Assembly (NCBI GenBank): GCA_012523035.1
Contig: JAAYJH010000040.1
Location: 1-37,963, forward strand
DNA from: Fibrobacter sp.
GTDB taxonomy: Bacteria > Fibrobacterota > Fibrobacteria > Fibrobacterales > Fibrobacteraceae
DNA length: 37,963 nt
Direction: 5' to 3'
Position 1 is the first letter of the stretch. Each line of letters begins with the position of its first letter. This document shows, piece after piece, positions 8,481 to 17,320 of the stretch. The translations under genes and the position numbers were made by a program. The notes under the pieces are model-generated. The model was given only the letters and a program-made list of their open reading frames with translations. It had not been told where the DNA came from and did not search any database.

Positions 8481-9515
8481 ATGAATCCTATATTACACAA
8501 TGCTCTTCAAAATCAACGCATTTCTAGTGAAGAAGCCCTATATTTGCTTCAAGAAGTACCTTGGACCGAACTAGCCCAAGCCGCTCACCAAAAACGCATG
8601 CAAATGCACCCCGAAAACAAAGTAGGCTACACCGCCTATAGGATCATCAATTACACCAATATTTGCAATATTTTTTGTTCTTTTTGTTCTTTTTACAGAC
8701 ACAAAAGCAGTCCAGAAGCCTATATCCTCTCCAAAGAACAAATTCAAGAAAAAGCTTTAGAAGTCCGAGAAATGGGCGTGGACCAAATCTTTTTACAAGG
8801 CGGTGTGCACCCCGATATCCCTCTAAATTATTACACCGAAGTCTTAGAAATGCTCACTCAAAAATTAGGCTTTAGTGTCAGAGGATTTTCTCCTGTCGAA
8901 CTAGTTTATATAGCCAAAGCGAACCGGTTAAGCACCTCTGAATTGCTCGACATATTCAAAGACGCCGGGCTTTCTTCTGTGCCAGGTGCTGGAGCCGAAA
9001 TCTTAAGCGACAATATGAGAGAAAGGCTCAGTCCCAAAAAACTCCGTGCACAGGAATGGGCAGAAACCATGAGCACCTGTCACCAAAAAGGCTTAAAAGG
9101 CAGTGCCAACATAGTCTTTGGAAGCAACGAAAGCCCCCAAGATATTATAGAACACTTAGAAATCATTCGTCAAATTCAAGATGAAACTCACGGTTTCTTA
9201 AGTTTTGTGGCTTGGACATTTCAACCCCAAACCCCATACTTCCCCATTCGACATGTTAAAGCAAAAGAATATTTAAAAATCATAGCCTTGAGTCGCTTGT
9301 TTTTTGATAACATCCAACATATAGAAGTCTCTTTACTAGGCATGGGACTCACCCTTGGAGAACTTGGATTGCATAGCGGTGCCAACGACATCAATAGCAT
9401 TGTCATCGAGGAGAATGTGCTCGTTTCACAAGGCTTAAAAACCATCCAAGAAGCAGAAGATTTCATTCAAAATGCAGGTTTCACCCCTTATTATCGCTCC
9501 TTAAACTTTAATTGA
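8481..9515 (+). CDS. mqnC: cyclic dehypoxanthinyl futalosine synthase (radical SAM)
   Basis: Converts dehypoxanthine futalosine to its cyclic form in the futalosine route to menaquinone. The 344-residue protein has the radical-SAM CxxxCxxC at Cys62, Cys66 and Cys69 in an NYTNIC..FCSFCSFYR context. It also has the SVPGAGAEIL segment and a FVAWTFQP motif. The WTFQP form separates MqnC from the related aminofutalosine synthase MqnE, which uses a 'P.xFHPxN'-type segment. No other mqn gene is in the window. The ATG at 8481 has no clear ribosome-binding site. The gene is divergent from the ABC ATPase gene across 97 bases. Confidence 0.88.
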   Translation: MNPILHNALQNQRISSEEALYLLQEVPWTELAQAAHQKRMQMHPENKVGYTAYRIINYTNICNIFCSFCSFYRHKSSPEAYILSKEQIQEKALEVREMGVDQIFLQGGVHPDIPLNYYTEVLEMLTQKLGFSVRGFSPVELVYIAKANRLSTSELLDIFKDAGLSSVPGAGAEILSDNMRERLSPKKLRAQEWAETMSTCHQKGLKGSANIVFGSNESPQDIIEHLEIIRQIQDETHGFLSFVAWTFQPQTPYFPIRHVKAKEYLKIIALSRLFFDNIQHIEVSLLGMGLTLGELGLHSGANDINSIVIEENVLVSQGLKTIQEAEDFIQNAGFTPYYRSLNFN

Positions 9516-9594
9516 TCATCCTTTTACTCACTTTTTATGAATCTTAAACACAGTTATGACGATTTGTACAAATAAAAAAATTAAATTAAAAGAT

Positions 9595-11394
9595 ATGAAA
9601 CGATCCATACTCCTCTGTTTATTTTTATTTTCATTTATTTTTGCAAGACCTTCTATCGAATTTGACCGTGATCGAATTGAATCTGGTTCTGACTTCGAGC
9701 TTCGTTTGGTAGTTCCTACTCAAGAACTCCAATCCGATAGAGAAGTCCCTTCACTCAAAACCACCAACGGTTTTATATTAAACTCTATAGATAGTGTGGA
9801 CACCAAAATCCAAAGGGATTTCTTTTCTAGTTTTTTTGGGTCCAGCACGCCCATCCCCGTTCGAAAATACATTTTTAAACTCAAAGCCCCATCAAAAACA
9901 GGCTCACAAATCATTGGAAGCTTGCACTGGACCATTGCAGGCCAAGAACACACCCTTTCTCCTGAACTCCCTGTAACATTAGAACGCCCTTACAGTGCTC
10001 CTGGACTTACAGTTTCTCTAAGTCCAAGCAAAAAAACTCTCTACGAAGGCGAGCAGTTTTTTGTAACTTTTAAAATCAACACCTTCGAAAACTTTCATGG
10101 AAATATCTCTTTTGCAGGGGCAGACCTTGGGAATGATTTTATCGTGCACCGTGCCGACCTCAAAGATTTTAAGCTAAACCCCTCCAACCCCTTTGACTCT
10201 AAGATGGAAGGTAGCACCACCTTTGCGTGGCTCTCTCCTGTAAAATCGGGTGACTTAAAAATCCCTCCTTTACAAATAAACTACACCAAAGTGGGCGAGC
10301 CAAAAATCGTAGAAAAAACTCAATCCAAAGGCAACTTCACCTCTAGTTTTAGATCTGTGGTTCAAGAACCCATAGAAAGCATTGCTAAATCTTCTCCCAT
10401 TCAACTCCAAGTGCTCCCCTTGCCAAACAAACTCAAACCCACCGATTTCACTGGAATGGTAGGAGACTATTCTTTTAGTGCAGATTTCGATAAACACCAT
10501 TTAAAAATTGGAGAAGCCCTGACTTTGAACATTCAAATTAAAGGAGATGGCAAACCAGGCACAATCACTGACCCTATTTTGCCCGACTTTTCTGATTTTC
10601 GTTCTGTCCCTCCAGAAAATTCTATCACCAAAAGGATCCAAAAAAACAAAGTCATCACTTCTAAAAACATCAAGATATTTTTATACCCCAAAAAGCAAGG
10701 GCTTTTTAAGATTTCTCCTATTTCTTATAACTGGTTCAACCCAAACAAACGAGCTTATGAATCTGTAACCGCAGGCCCTTGGGAAATCGAAGTCGAAAAA
10801 GGAAATGAAGCAATCATCCACTCTCCCATTATGAGCTCCACTCCAACCGCCTCTAAAAAAGAAATCGAGGAACTAGGGCAAGACATTCGTTTTATTCGTA
10901 CAGACAACATAGCCATTAAAACTTATACCTTATTTTACAAATCATGGGTATTTTGGCTATTACTTTTCAGCCCTTTTCTATTTTATTTTATTGCCTCCTC
11001 TTTCATATTAAAGCATCGAAAAAAGATTAGCAATAAAGCTCTTATTCGAAAATCCCAAGCCAACAAAAATCTAAATCTGAACCTTAAAAAAGCAAATGAG
11101 CTGATCCACCAAGACTCGGACTCCAAAGATTTTTACGCCTCACTCGAAAAAACTCTCATTACTTATATAAACGATTTAACCAATCTTGAGTTTCAAGGCA
11201 TGACACTTTTACAAGTTCGAACAGAACTTTTGCAATTCAACTTAGACGAAACTTTAGTCGATCAAGTACAGAACGCTTTAGAGAGCTACTCTACCGCTCG
11301 TTTCTCTCACACTAGTGCTCTAGACTTAGACCACAAAAAGCAGGCTTTAAAATCCTTAAAAACTCTTTGCTCGAACCTGGAGCTTTTAAAATGA
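9595..11394 (+). CDS. batD: BatD-family aerotolerance membrane protein
   Basis: BatD proteins are large envelope proteins encoded in the Bacteroides aerotolerance (bat) clusters; the mechanism is not settled. The start is ATG 9595, which opens directly into a signal peptide (MKRSILLCLFLFSFIFA). An ATG at 9556 would put 13 polar residues in front. The protein has 599 residues. It has Ig-like beta domains in the periplasmic part (for example LSPSKKTLYEGEQFFVTF and KIGEALTLNIQIKGDG) and one membrane segment encoded at about 10942-11010. A helical cytoplasmic tail of about 125 residues (FYASLEKTLITYINDL) follows. The stop overlaps the batE start (ATGA). Confidence 0.82.
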   Translation: MKRSILLCLFLFSFIFARPSIEFDRDRIESGSDFELRLVVPTQELQSDREVPSLKTTNGFILNSIDSVDTKIQRDFFSSFFGSSTPIPVRKYIFKLKAPSKTGSQIIGSLHWTIAGQEHTLSPELPVTLERPYSAPGLTVSLSPSKKTLYEGEQFFVTFKINTFENFHGNISFAGADLGNDFIVHRADLKDFKLNPSNPFDSKMEGSTTFAWLSPVKSGDLKIPPLQINYTKVGEPKIVEKTQSKGNFTSSFRSVVQEPIESIAKSSPIQLQVLPLPNKLKPTDFTGMVGDYSFSADFDKHHLKIGEALTLNIQIKGDGKPGTITDPILPDFSDFRSVPPENSITKRIQKNKVITSKNIKIFLYPKKQGLFKISPISYNWFNPNKRAYESVTAGPWEIEVEKGNEAIIHSPIMSSTPTASKKEIEELGQDIRFIRTDNIAIKTYTLFYKSWVFWLLLFSPFLFYFIASSFILKHRKKISNKALIRKSQANKNLNLNLKKANELIHQDSDSKDFYASLEKTLITYINDLTNLEFQGMTLLQVRTELLQFNLDETLVDQVQNALESYSTARFSHTSALDLDHKKQALKSLKTLCSNLELLK

Positions 11395-12185
11395 CTTCAA
11401 AATTTCTTCTTGATAAAATGTTTTTAGGTGTTTCTATTTTATTTCTTTTGAACACCACTCCTTTGTTTGCTCATCAAAAATGTGAAATTGAACACCAAAA
11501 AGCAGTGCATTACTATCAAAACAATGAGTATGAACAAGCAGCAAATCAATGGAAAATCTGCATAGACAAAGGAATTGTACAAGCTGATTTGTTTTACAAT
11601 TTAGGGAATGCTTATTTTAAAATGAATCAAATAGGTTATGCTATTTTGTACTATAGTTCCGCCCTTCGATTAGACCCTGGAAACGAAGACTACAGCTACA
11701 ACTTAAAATACGCCCAAGGCTTTACCAAAGATAAAATTGATGCTTCCAGTGAAGAAAACCCTATTTTAAATACAATCTACAAGATCCACCACTTCTTTTC
11801 TCTCCAAACGGGTTTATACGCCATCATTGGACTTTTATGGTTGATTTCTTTTTTGGCCGTAGCCAAGCTCTATTCCAAAAACCCAACATTTAAAAATCTT
11901 TCTATCGCTTCTATCTTCACTCTAAGCATTATTTTAGCCATGTTTTTATTGAGTGTCTCTTACAAAGTCTTTGTCTTAGAAACCGAACACAAGGGTGTAG
12001 TACTCACTTCAAGTACTAATGTCACAAGCACTCCACAAGTGCAAAGCCAAACTCTATACGAGCTTTCCGAAGGGACCACTTTTGATATTGTTTCTTTTCA
12101 TCAGGGCTGGGTACAAATTCAACTCGGTGATAAAATCAAAGGTTTTGTTAAAGAAAGCGAAATAGGTGTTATCCATGAGTTTTGA
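11391..12185 (+). CDS. batE: BatE-family protein: TPR plus two membrane segments plus bacterial SH3 domain
   Basis: The start is ATG 11391, overlapping the batD TGA, with GGAG at 11379-11382. A TTG start at 11367 would add eight residues in front of the signal sequence and is unlikely. The 264-residue protein begins with a signal peptide (MTSKFLLDKMFLGVSILF...). One TPR region follows (YYQNNEYEQAANQWKICID, then DLFYNLGNAYFKMNQ). Two membrane helices (GLYAIIGLLWLISFL and ASIFTLSIILAMFLLSV) come next, and a C-terminal SH3-like fold contains the YELSEGTTFDIVSF and GWVQIQLG segments. This TPR-TM-TM-SH3 layout is that of BatE. It is translationally coupled to batD and overlaps the ZIP gene by 11 bases. 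Confidence 0.83.
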   Translation: MTSKFLLDKMFLGVSILFLLNTTPLFAHQKCEIEHQKAVHYYQNNEYEQAANQWKICIDKGIVQADLFYNLGNAYFKMNQIGYAILYYSSALRLDPGNEDYSYNLKYAQGFTKDKIDASSEENPILNTIYKIHHFFSLQTGLYAIIGLLWLISFLAVAKLYSKNPTFKNLSIASIFTLSIILAMFLLSVSYKVFVLETEHKGVVLTSSTNVTSTPQVQSQTLYELSEGTTFDIVSFHQGWVQIQLGDKIKGFVKESEIGVIHEF

Positions 12186-12966
12186 TTTTTCTAGTATCCC
12201 TTGGATAGGGGCTTTTGCCAGTTTAGTGGCTGGTAGTGCCACGGTTCTTGGTGCCTTGGGTGTTTTTGTGATGCCCAAAAAAAGTCCTCTTTTAGAAGAT
12301 GTTTTTATGAGTTTTGCTGCTGGGATTATGCTAGCAGCTTCTTTTTTTAGTTTAATACTTACAGGCCTTGAAGCTGCAAAAGATTCTGGCTTTTCTGATT
12401 TAATGGGTGTTTCTACTGTTATTTTTGGGATTCTGGCTGGAGCCTCTTTTGTTTGGATTTTAAATTATTTTATTCCTCACGAGCATTTTAATATGGGCAA
12501 AGAAGGAGTGATGGATTCTTTAAAACTCAAAAGGATTTGGCTTTTTGTGATTGCCATCGCCATCCATAACTTTCCAGAAGGCATGGCAGTCGGTGTTGGG
12601 TTTGCTGGAAACAATACGGCTAATGGGACTTCTTTGGCTCTAGGCATTTCCCTTCAAAATGTACCAGAAGGCTTTGCGGTTGCAGTCGCTCTCCTTGCCG
12701 TAGGTTATTCTCGTCTTTTTTCTTTTGGCATAGCTTCTATCACAGGTTTATTAGAGCCTTTAGGTGGACTTGTTGGAGTATTGACCTTAGGTGTTTCTCA
12801 AAACTTTTACCCTTTTATTTTGGGTTTTGCAGGAGGAGCTATGTTATTTATAATTTCAGATGAAATCATTCCAGAAACTCATCAAAAGACACATGCCACT
12901 GTCTCCACTTTTTCTCTTTTAATTGGTTTTGTACTTATGATGTTTTTTGATGTTTTGTTTGGCTAA
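12175..12966 (+). CDS. ZIP-family divalent metal transporter (ZupT-like)
   Basis: Imports divalent cations such as Zn2+ or Fe2+ across the inner membrane; the specificity cannot be read from the sequence. The start is ATG 12175, six bases after AGGTG; the GTG at 12166 is inside that site. The 263-residue protein has about eight membrane helices and a cytosolic metal loop (FIPHEHFN). The paired ZIP transport motifs are HNFPEGMAVG in helix IV and QNVPEGFAVA in helix V, followed by FIISDEIIPETH. It overlaps the batE end, so the two genes are probably cotranscribed. Confidence 0.9.
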   Translation: MSFDFSSIPWIGAFASLVAGSATVLGALGVFVMPKKSPLLEDVFMSFAAGIMLAASFFSLILTGLEAAKDSGFSDLMGVSTVIFGILAGASFVWILNYFIPHEHFNMGKEGVMDSLKLKRIWLFVIAIAIHNFPEGMAVGVGFAGNNTANGTSLALGISLQNVPEGFAVAVALLAVGYSRLFSFGIASITGLLEPLGGLVGVLTLGVSQNFYPFILGFAGGAMLFIISDEIIPETHQKTHATVSTFSLLIGFVLMMFFDVLFG

Positions 12967-13082
12967 ATCATTAAATCTTGAATCGTATTATTTTATAGTA
13001 TTCATTCAAAACTCTTGTTTTTATAAGCTGTCTTTTTTTTGTAAAAACATTATTTTTATTAATTGCTAAAATTAGAGTCTAT

Positions 13083-16000
13083 ATGTTTCAAAAAACCTTA
13101 ATTTTACTTGCTTTTTTATCTTTTTTTGCTTTTTCTGCAGACACTTTAGAAATCTTTGCATTAAGAGTAGAATTCAAAGAGGAAATTCCAGATAATTCTC
13201 TTACTACTGGGACAGGCCTTTTTGATTCTGACCCCGATGCAGCCAAAAAAAATTACAGCCTAGACCCGCAAGGCAGGCGTGCTAGTGCTCTGTACTGGAA
13301 CAAACACTTTGAATTTGCCAAACAATACTATAAACGAGTGAGTCAAGGCAAACTGATTTTAAAATATCGAGTCTTTCCAGAATCTGGCTCAGCATATAAA
13401 TTAGACAAACATATTATTGACTATAACCGCACCAACAAAAAAAAGAACGAAAAAACCGCCGAGTACGACGAAGCTCGAAGCCGTGACTACATGAGCTTTA
13501 TTTGGGATGCCATTCAAAAAGCCCATTCCGACGCAAAATCCCCTTTTAATGAGCCCGCTCCTCAAAACACAAACACCCAAAGAGCTTATATGATTATCCA
13601 TGCAGGCTCTAGCCGATTGCTAGACGGAGGCACTATGGGCACTAATGGGGCGAACACACCTGGAGATTTTATAGATGTCTTTGTGTCTAGTGACTTTTGG
13701 GAATACTTGCCCGATTCTTTGGCTCAAAAGAAACACACTCAAGGCATTGTTTTAAACACAAGCTCTATAGACACTCTGAAAGAGGTCATGGTGGTCAGTG
13801 AAACGGCATCGCAAGACGGCTTAAACTGGGGAATCAATGGTATTATCGTCAATCAAATCGGACGATTTTTAGGGATGCCAAACACTTACGATGTTGTGAA
13901 AGGGATTTCAAGGTTAGGCTATTTCGATCTAATGGATTTTGCAGGCTACAATGCCGGGAATGGATTTTTCCCAGTGCTCCCTAGTGCTTGGCTTCGTATT
14001 TATATGGGGTGGGCAGAGGCAATAGAAGTGCAGCCTTCTCAAAAAAACTTAAAATTTGAACTCGCTGCCGCTGGTTCTGGGCTTGGAGTAGAGATTTTAA
14101 AAATCCCTTTGACCAATACAGAGTATTTGCTAATAGAAAATCGCCAGAGATCGTGGAACAAAGAAGGGACCGTAGATGTTTTAATAGAAGACGCAGAAAC
14201 AGACAATGCTAAAATAAAAACTCACACTATTCCTATCGACAGCTTGTCTTTACTTTTTGAAGATAGTGTGTGCGTTAAAAACAAATGCACTCCAAACAAG
14301 AAAAAAGCTTCTGGAATTATTGTCGGCACCAGCTCTTTTGATGCCGCTCTTCCGGCAAGTGGTATAGTGGTATGGAAAGTTAACGAATGGTATCTTAAAG
14401 AAAGTCTTCCGTATGGTGTGGCTAATTTTTGGGGTGGAGACACCTTTAGAGACCATCAATTTGGTATTTCTTTAGTAGAAGCCGATGGTATTTTAAGTAT
14501 TGGTAAAACTTTTAAAAATGCCCTTGGCCAAGATGCCTATGATTATGGATCTGGTACAGACCTTTTGCCACACATTCGTTTTACTAAAGACTCTGCATTA
14601 GACACTGTGAGTTCCATTTTACCCAAAGCTTATGCCAATACAGCCACTACTATGGGGGGGCTCTCTGGCATAGAAATTCATGCGAAACCCAAATCTGCTT
14701 ACCGAAAAGAACGATCAGAAAACACTTTTATGGGAGACAGTGTTCTAAACTTTGCCTCTCTTAGCATGGAAGTAGAAATTTCTTTTGGTGAAAACAAAAT
14801 CCCTAAGTCTCAATTCCCTAAAAACATAGGTATCAAAACTAAATCCAACGCGGTGGTGAGCGTAGATTACCCATCTTCTTCTTTAAAATCAAAAGAAAAA
14901 GCCCTTGTATTTGCTTCTGAAAATGGTACTTTACAAATATTATCTGCTCACGGAGAAGCATTAATAGAGTCTGACACTTCTGTTTTTGGTGATCATGGTC
15001 TCAGTGTCAAAGGCTCCACTCCAGAACAAGCTTTGTACCGTTTAGGAGCTCCCAAAGATTCTTTGATAGGCATAGCTTCTAGTGAACACTTTATTGTTTC
15101 TAGCTACCCTTCTGGAGTTTTAGTGACCGAATTAGAGCCCTTATTAGATCAAGTCACTTATAAACAACGCTTTCTTAAAATCCCCAAATTAAAAACAGTC
15201 CCTCTCCTGTCTGGAGACACTCTATGGGTGGCCTCTAACTCTAAATTATATGCACTGACATTTAAAAAAGGCCTTCAAGTCATTGATTCTACCAAACTCC
15301 AAGGAACTGCAACACACCAAATAGCCCTTTGTAAAGCAAGTGGTACAACCATGATCGCCATAGCAAGCGAAGATGCCTTTTTAGAACTTTACACTCCACA
15401 AAACAAATCTTTATACAAAGCCTCTTTTAGTCAAAAAAAATCTAACGAATTTCTAAGCACTAAAGAACAAGTTTTTAGTATAGCTTGTTCTGATTTTAAA
15501 AGAGACGGGACAGCTCAAATCTGGTTACTAGGCAGTCTCGGCTATGGACGCATGATCCAAGCAGATTCTTCTCTCAAAGCCGCTTCCACTCCTAGACAAT
15601 TCAAACGAGGCTTCACTTCTGGAGCAGAAATATACCACGAATATTCTGCTCCAGCCATTGCAGATATAGATGATGACGGGTATCCTGATGTGGTTTTTTT
15701 AGGCCATAATTTGCTCTATGCTTTAAACAAAGATGGAGTGCCTCTCCAAGGCTTTCCTTCTAAAATTTCTAACGGGATTCCTGAATATTCCTTCCAGAGC
15801 GATCCACTTATTTTAAACTATTTCAACAAAGATAAGCCAGGGATTTTAATAGGAACTCCAAACGGGTTACTCAAAGCCTTTGACCACCAAGGAAAGCAAA
15901 TCAAAGATGGATTCCCTTTAGCAAGTGGTTCTTTTGAATACACAGACTCACTTTATCCTATGACAATCATACTTGGTGATTTTATTGATTCTTTGCCAAA

Positions 16001-16460
16001 ACCAATTGTTTATTCTTTTCACAAAGAATTTGTTTCTGGCTTTCAAATTCCAGAAGTAAAAACTAAACCTAAAAACTCTGTCCTTGCTTGGTCTTCACCT
16101 GGTCAATCCAACGAAAGAAACTACTATTTCGATGCCAATCAATTAAAGAAACCAAGTCTCAAAATAGCCTCTGAAAGTATCGAAGATTTTTATTTGTACC
16201 CCAACCCTATAAAAAATGGAATTGCAAAATCTAGATTTACACTGGGCATGGATGCTTCTTCAGCAAGCTTAGATATTTACGATATTTCTGGACACAAGGT
16301 CTTTAGCAAATCCTTAAAAAAGCCTTATAGCGGGAAAAATCAAATCGATCACATAGACTTGAGTTCTTTGGGAAGCGACATTTACACCGTAGTTTTAAAA
16401 GTCAAATTTAAATCTGGAAAAGAGAAACAAAAAACTTATCGAATTGGAGTGCTTCGTTAA
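13083..16460 (+). CDS. large secreted M6-like protein with destroyed zinc motif, beta-propeller-like region and C-terminal sorting domain
   Basis: A 1125-residue secreted protein. The signal peptide is at residues 1-19 (MFQKTLILLAFLSFFAFSA). An M6-metalloprotease-like domain spans about 20-470. Where active members read HEFGHxLGLPDLYD, this protein reads NQIGRFLGMPNTYD (Asn257, Gln258, Arg261), so all three zinc/catalytic residues are replaced while the surrounding fold signature is kept. After it comes the family's LPSAWLRIYMGW and EYLLIENRQRSW. From about 560 to 980 there is a beta-rich, propeller-like part with an FG-GAP-type Asp loop (ADIDDDGYPDVVFLG). The last 95 residues begin with FYLYPNPIKNG, a type IX-like sorting domain. 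The SUMF1-like lipoprotein starts two bases downstream. It is likely non-proteolytic and may act in binding or adhesion (inference). Confidence 0.8.
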   Translation: MFQKTLILLAFLSFFAFSADTLEIFALRVEFKEEIPDNSLTTGTGLFDSDPDAAKKNYSLDPQGRRASALYWNKHFEFAKQYYKRVSQGKLILKYRVFPESGSAYKLDKHIIDYNRTNKKKNEKTAEYDEARSRDYMSFIWDAIQKAHSDAKSPFNEPAPQNTNTQRAYMIIHAGSSRLLDGGTMGTNGANTPGDFIDVFVSSDFWEYLPDSLAQKKHTQGIVLNTSSIDTLKEVMVVSETASQDGLNWGINGIIVNQIGRFLGMPNTYDVVKGISRLGYFDLMDFAGYNAGNGFFPVLPSAWLRIYMGWAEAIEVQPSQKNLKFELAAAGSGLGVEILKIPLTNTEYLLIENRQRSWNKEGTVDVLIEDAETDNAKIKTHTIPIDSLSLLFEDSVCVKNKCTPNKKKASGIIVGTSSFDAALPASGIVVWKVNEWYLKESLPYGVANFWGGDTFRDHQFGISLVEADGILSIGKTFKNALGQDAYDYGSGTDLLPHIRFTKDSALDTVSSILPKAYANTATTMGGLSGIEIHAKPKSAYRKERSENTFMGDSVLNFASLSMEVEISFGENKIPKSQFPKNIGIKTKSNAVVSVDYPSSSLKSKEKALVFASENGTLQILSAHGEALIESDTSVFGDHGLSVKGSTPEQALYRLGAPKDSLIGIASSEHFIVSSYPSGVLVTELEPLLDQVTYKQRFLKIPKLKTVPLLSGDTLWVASNSKLYALTFKKGLQVIDSTKLQGTATHQIALCKASGTTMIAIASEDAFLELYTPQNKSLYKASFSQKKSNEFLSTKEQVFSIACSDFKRDGTAQIWLLGSLGYGRMIQADSSLKAASTPRQFKRGFTSGAEIYHEYSAPAIADIDDDGYPDVVFLGHNLLYALNKDGVPLQGFPSKISNGIPEYSFQSDPLILNYFNKDKPGILIGTPNGLLKAFDHQGKQIKDGFPLASGSFEYTDSLYPMTIILGDFIDSLPKPIVYSFHKEFVSGFQIPEVKTKPKNSVLAWSSPGQSNERNYYFDANQLKKPSLKIASESIEDFYLYPNPIKNGIAKSRFTLGMDASSASLDIYDISGHKVFSKSLKKPYSGKNQIDHIDLSSLGSDIYTVVLKVKFKSGKEKQKTYRIGVLR

Positions 16461-16462
16461 AA

Positions 16463-17320
16463 ATGAATGCCTTGTACAAAACATGTTTATCTAAGAATAA
16501 AACAACAATCTTCTTTTTGTTGTTTTTATTTTTATTAAACGCTTGCACACACACCACAAAGTCCGATTCAAAAGATGATTACCTTGACAATGATCCTCAT
16601 TTAAAAGGCTCTAGCGAAAGGCCGATTTCTTCTTCGAGTTTTGCAGAAACTACAAAATCCCCCACAGACTCTCTTTTTTGGAAGGATCGTTGGGTTTATA
16701 TCCCTTTTGAAGAAGGCTTTGAACTCTTATCTACCGAAGTCACTCAAGAAATGTATTCCTCTATCATGGACACACTTCCATTTCAAAAAGATATTCACGA
16801 CTCACTCCCTGTAATCTCTGTTTCGTGGTACGACGCCGCTCTTTTTTGCAATGCCTTGTCCAAAATTTTAGGTTTAGACTCTGTTTATGAGTATTCAAGT
16901 ATTGGGCCCAAAAACACTTTACTTCAATTGAAAATAAATCAAAATAACGGTGTTTATTTACCCAGTTTAAATCAATGGTTATACGCTTTAAATGGAAAGT
17001 CCGATACCGATTTGGACTCTACTACAGAAGATAACCTTAGAGTTTATGCTCATTTTGGAGGGAGCAACTCTGGCCCCATACAGGTGGCTCAAAAACAAGC
17101 AAATCACTGGAATTTATATGATATGTTTGGAAATGTAGAAGAATGGGTGGCCTATTGTGATGGCAAGCCAGTCCCGACCAATGCCTCTACCTGCATGGTC
17201 AAAGGTGGTTCTTGGGCTAGCCCTAGCCATCAATTGAAAAGTGATTTTGAAAAACGGCAAGTTCCTGATACTCGCTCCGATACCATTGGATTTAGAGTAG
17301 CAAAAAATGTTACTAAATAA
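16463..17320 (+). CDS. SUMF1/FGE-sulfatase-fold lipoprotein without the catalytic cysteines
   Basis: A 285-residue lipoprotein. The signal peptide ends in the lipobox LLNAC (Cys28), followed by a polar and serine-rich linker to about residue 70. A SUMF1-like C-type-lectin-fold domain occupies the rest. Family marks are STEVTQEMYSSIM, VISVSWYDAALFCNALSK, GVYLPSLNQWLYAL, NLYDMFGNVEEWV, VKGGSWASP and a terminal IGFRVAK. True formylglycine-generating enzymes carry redox cysteines near the C-terminal part of the domain. Here the stretch between GGSW and GFRV has none, so formylglycine formation is unlikely and a binding or structural role is more probable. It starts two bases after the M6-like gene. 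Confidence 0.83.
   Translation: MNALYKTCLSKNKTTIFFLLFLFLLNACTHTTKSDSKDDYLDNDPHLKGSSERPISSSSFAETTKSPTDSLFWKDRWVYIPFEEGFELLSTEVTQEMYSSIMDTLPFQKDIHDSLPVISVSWYDAALFCNALSKILGLDSVYEYSSIGPKNTLLQLKINQNNGVYLPSLNQWLYALNGKSDTDLDSTTEDNLRVYAHFGGSNSGPIQVAQKQANHWNLYDMFGNVEEWVAYCDGKPVPTNASTCMVKGGSWASPSHQLKSDFEKRQVPDTRSDTIGFRVAKNVTK

Noticed and set aside
8671-8698. Repeated TTTTTGTTC units
   Set aside because: They encode the Cys-Ser-Phe-Cys-Ser-Phe part of the MqnC iron-sulfur motif, so the repeat reflects protein sequence.
12967-13082. Promoter upstream of the M6-like gene
   Set aside because: Several TTG and TAT words occur, but none has a convincing spacing in this AT-rich stretch.
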